Source: Owenia fusiformis
Taxonomy: Eukaryota > Annelida > Polychaeta > Sabellida > Oweniidae
Assembly: GCA_903813345.2 (NCBI GenBank)
Contig: CAIIXF020000003.1
Coordinates: forward strand, 19,294,931-19,358,930
Length of the DNA: 64,000 nucleotides
Direction: 5' to 3'
The stretch's first letter is position 1; each line of letters opens with the position of its first letter. A program made the translations under genes and the position numbers. Under the pieces are notes generated by a model that was not told the DNA's origin, ran no database searches, and was given only the letters and a program-made list of their open reading frames with translations. Positions 60,158 through 64,000 of this stretch are shown here, in pieces.

Positions 60158-63100
60158 TCAAGGAACGGGTTGTTTTTTAACATCATTGTTATGGCGACGA
60201 AGTTTGTGTTTTGAAAGATGATCGCTACGTTGAAATGTTCGACCGCAGTGCACGCAACAAAAGTTCCTTTCGCCAGTATGTTTCCTGACGTGACGTGACA
60301 GTTCATCAGAACGAGCGAATTTTTTGTCGCAACCTTCACCCCAGGTGCAAACGTATGGCTTCTCTCCTGCAAAGTTAAGTATTATTTAATTACTGTTATT
60401 CCTGTCTTACTTTTTTGTATTTACCATTGTATATTCCTTGAACTCTTGTGCCTTGCTTTTTGAGTGAATGCAAGCGATGGACTCAAAAATTTTAACTTTT
60501 ATCATTGTTATTATTCGTTTGTATGGTTTATTGGCTTCTATATTACATTAATTACTTGAAAAGTAAGGAATGTGTCCAACTATCAATTATATGTTAAATG
60601 CCCCCCCCCCCATAATGAGATGTTAATTTTTTTTTGATTTTGTCAAAAATCAGCATTTCATGCCATTACCTACATTTTGCTATTTGGACAACATCCCTTA
60701 GCAGCTTTTTTCTTTTTTAGGTAACATTGATTGAAATGATGATGTGTGTTTGATATAACACAAGAGAATAGTTACCTGTGTGTATCCTCAAATGTGCTTT
60801 AAGGTGGCAACTCTTCAGGTAGCTCTTGTCACATTTTGGGCAGGGGTACTTTCTCCAACGTTTCTGGTCTTCTTGATGGATATCAGTCATTGTCCTTGGA
60901 CCATCTGGCGCCGGGGCAATCTTCGTCAGTGACTTGCCATCCCGTTTCATATCTGATGTGTTAATGACGATTATTTGTACGAGATTTGTTGCATTTGGAA
61001 GGGTTACCGCTGGGAGAGTTTGGGCTACATTCCCAACTTGGGATATTATCGATGGCAAGTTCTTAATTGTGTTCTTGGCTGCAATGGATGTCACGGGTAT
61101 TGCTTGTTTATTCACCGGGGAGGTACGGGTTAAGGGTTCCAATTTAATTGTTTTACATTGTGAAGATGTGGTAACTATGTTAACTGTGTTGGTTGTCATG
61201 GCAACTGGTTTGTTTATCAATTGAACTGAAGAGAGTGGCTCTTGCTTGATATAGAGTGGCTCTTGCTTGATATAGGGTATACACATATTGTTGTACAGCT
61301 GATGATCATGTTCAGTTTTCACAGGCAACATTCCAGTTTTGAGGTCCTTGGTATCTTTTTCAGTTTTAATGAATTGAATCTCATCCTTTCCCACCCCACA
61401 CTGATTATTCAGTTCAGTTTCTTCTGGGAAATCATCAAGATTAATTTCTGGCTTCATTTCGATGATGTCATCATTTGATTCAACTTCTTGTTTTATATGA
61501 ATCTCTGCATCGTTAATGTCATTGACACTGAGACTGCGAGCCAGTTTTTTATGATGTGGCTCATCAAGATTAGAAAGAAGGTCTTCAAATGAATCATCCT
61601 CTCTCCCTCTTTTGAGTAGATTTGGTCTAGAAGCACCATTGGACATGTTAGAATCATTGTTTTTAATGTCTCCTGCATTTAGACTGTTCAGGATTGATTC
61701 CAACGTGGTTGCAAACGCTTCTTGATTACTACCAAATCCATCAATAGGGGATGTTGAGCGCGACGGTGGCTCAGACAAACTCTGTCCATTATTCAATTTG
61801 TCCAAATAGGTGGCACTTGTGTCTGAAGTGTTTCCAAAGGGCCACGATGTACTATTTTTCGTTGGGAGAGTGCTGAACAGTTCCATCATAGTTGGGAGTT
61901 TTGAAATGGGATCGCTAGCTTCTGACAACCCTAATGAGCTCTCCAAACCACTGTCTGCTTGCACCAAACTAGTTTGAACAACACTTGACTGGTTTATACT
62001 GTTTTGGGCTAGTAAGGGTTGATTTGTGCTCGGTTGATAACTAGGTTCATTGTTCGAAATGGTTTGACTCAAAGTTGAGGGAGTTACACTAGACTGGACT
62101 AGTATAGGCTGGTTTAAACCAGTTTGGGTCATGTTAGGCTGGTTTAAACCGGTTTGTGTCATCTCTGGCTGTATGTAAGGACTTGAAGTGGTACATGTGT
62201 CATTGGTTGAACTGGTTTTGAACTTCAAATTAGAGTTTTCTGATTGAGTGGTCACTATGGGCTGAAAAGCTGCTGCTTGTGACTGTGACAGTATTTCTGT
62301 CTGGGAAGATGGTTGTGAGGATTCTCGAGACTGAAATGATCCTTGTGACGTGGGACAAGATTGGGTTAGGGCCTCTTTCAACGAGTTTGTTTGGCTTGAC
62401 CTATTCAATAAATATTGCTGCAGTAGGGTTGCATTTGTGGGATGTTTGGCTCTTAAGAGGGCTTCTAAGGAAGAACAGGGGGGCTTTGTTTCACTTTTTA
62501 CAGTGGGCGTTGTTATTGTACATGCGTTGCTCATAATAGTTGGGTTTTCCATTAAGTCCGGCTTATGGTCGATTGTAGTTTTTGGGCTCCAATTATTCCA
62601 GCCAATGCTGCTTTTTGTGTCAATGACAGGGAGCATGTTTTCCTGGTTATCCCAGTTGTTCAGTGTCGTTGCTGCGGTAACCCCAGGCTCCCAATATTGC
62701 GCATTTTCATCCGGCAAAAATGACCTATCAAAAGTAAATGAATTTTGATGGCTTTGACCTAGTGGGGTTGTATTTATAGTATCGTTGAACGTATTGTTTG
62801 GGTTTATACCATTGGCAGTGTCATCCCTCATGATATCAAGTAGAATTTCACAAACAGCTGAGTCACTGAGTGTTTCAGATGTGGCTGCTATAGTCCCATG
62901 CCCAGTTGTACCATAGTCAGAAGCATTCTGTGGCATTATGTCATTGCGTTCCAATCGATGGAAATTGTTCATAGCAGAAGTGAATGTATTCAGCTGGTGT
63001 GATTGGCTGTTATTTCCATCGCTCATACTGACACCAAAATTACCGTGAATGTGTGAATTTGGAGTCTTCAGTACATCATTATTGTTAAATATCAATTGAG

Positions 63101-63382
63101 ACATGTTCGAATACTCAGCTTGGTTAAAACTATTCAGTTGTCCAATCGCCCCCACTTGTGACAGCTGCTTCAGTTGACGTAAAGTCTGAAGATGTTCTAG
63201 TTCTTTAGAGATTGGGAAAGTAGCTACTGGACCATCATCAACAGTGTTATCGAGTTGCACCAAAGAGGACATTCTTGATGCGTTGAAAGATGGCGCTTGG
63301 AAACTGATTCCTACAGGTGGAGATCTCTGGTGGTGGCCAGCAGAACTAAGCTCACTAAGTCCCATTTTGTCATTCCAAGTAG
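60158..63382 (-). CDS. KLF/Sp-like three-zinc-finger transcription factor, last two exons, about 932 aa
   Basis: Minus-strand exons 63382-60776 and 60366-60158 join in phase 1 within the linker HTG-EKPY. A Met at 63365 ([10 protein letters not shown]) is a sensible start, but the acceptor before 63382 means an upstream exon exists and could add residues. The N-terminal 820 residues are Gln/Ser/Thr/Asn-rich, as in transactivation regions, with a nine-amino-acid-like repeat (QTGLNQP twice). Between about 650 and 790 there are at least six psi-K-x-E sites (IKQEV, IKTEK, VKTEH, IKQEP twice, IKLEP), a dense SUMO-type array. Three C2H2 fingers close the protein: CPKC-x12-H-x3-H (842-862), CTWGEGC-x12-H-x3-H (870-893) and CVHC-x12-H-x4-H (901-922). 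SDELSRH and RSDHLSKH are the KLF/Sp base-contact helices, predicting GC/CACCC-box binding. Cys spacing (2,5,2) departs from the family norm (4,4,2). Orthology within the KLFs is unclear. Confidence 0.88.
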
Positions 63383-64000
63383 CTGTAAATATAAAATATA
63401 AATTAAACGCTATGTTACTATCAATATGGCAAGATCCACCCACCATCTAATCAGTAGCACGAGACAAAAATACCCATGTCCATTGTTCATTTTTAAGTGC
63501 AATGCCATTAACAATTGAATAAACAATTTTTCATTCCTTGTTTTGACACCTAGACACATTTAATTTGAAATAAGTCATTTAATTTGAAGTAACTCCAATT
63601 TTATTCATTATTCGTTATTCATTGACATTCCATGTGAAGTCAATTTAGTTTTTTGTTGTTTTTTAGCATTTCCAGTTTAACTGTATAATAAAAGTTGTAT
63701 ATGTTCAGATTTGCTCTTTTAATAAGTAATATCCTTGGACATTTAATTAAAGGCCCCATGTAAAATTTGAAAATATGTATTTATCATTCATTCACTATTT
63801 TTAGAGATTTTTGAAAATTTGAAATAACGTTGTCAGCTTTTCATTTCTCAAATATTTCCAGTCATTTTTCAAATAAAAGTTGTGGTGTGAATTATCGCTT
63901 AATATCACGAATTATTGCTTGATATGTGTGATGTCTATAAAAGTAAGTCAAATACAAATTCACAATATTTGAGCATTCGCATATTGCACTTTGATAACAT
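63383..64000. other. Upstream intron of the KLF-like gene; nothing coding seen
   Basis: Begins with the acceptor tatttacag (minus strand) of the exon starting at 63382. The rest is AT-rich with no recognisable exon, so the gene's first exon lies beyond the window. Confidence 0.45.

Overview
This is an AT-rich animal genome window with many short exons (GT-AG introns, mostly phase 1), nested genes and abundant dispersed repeats. BBS10, TONSL, PSMG4 and a KLF/Sp-type zinc-finger gene mark it as metazoan. The LINE, mariner-like and palindromic repeats suggest a marine invertebrate (lophotrochozoan or basal deuterostome), but I cannot fix the phylum from sequence alone.

Layout. 0.6-7.5 kb (minus): a six-exon gene for a HEPN-like / coiled-coil / RHIM-like / Death-domain protein, with a 38-bp minisatellite and a nearly intact LINE in its introns. 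11.7-15.05 kb (minus): a six-exon gene for a four-TM connexin-family channel whose cytoplasmic tail carries two tandem RHIM motifs. 15.7-40.95 kb (plus): TONSL, with 20 exons found but the N-terminal exons missing. One TONSL intron hosts a four-exon ISG12/IFI6-IFI27-like gene (22.5-26.4 kb, plus) and another hosts a single-exon GT10 fucosyltransferase (30.6-31.9 kb, minus). 41-45 kb holds repeats and a dead LINE end. 45.1-46.9 kb (plus) is a type I membrane protein with two PAN-like modules. 47.7-49.05 kb (minus) is PSMG4. 51.7-54.3 kb (plus) is BBS10. 54.3-60.1 kb is non-coding and repeat-rich. 60.2-63.4 kb (minus) is a KLF/Sp-like transcription factor.

Main result. The left third looks like a cell-death/innate-immunity neighbourhood. 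Two adjacent genes in the same orientation carry RHIM-type amyloid motifs on homologous exons; one adds a Death domain and the other a connexin channel. An ISG12-type gene lies about 7 kb away. A connexin fused to RHIMs would be a membrane pore that could be recruited directly by RHIM assembly, and I know of no described protein with that layout. The second RHIM exon of the connexin gene appears to have gained one T, ending the protein right after the motif. A possible decayed Death-domain exon lies downstream, so the two genes may once have shared the same C-terminal module.

A second theme is that TONSL introns repeatedly contain tandem copies of exon-intron junctions (donor side once, acceptor side twice, plus one exon fragment copied into an intron).

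All exon structures were built by hand from reading frame, splice consensus and phase continuity. No database search was possible.
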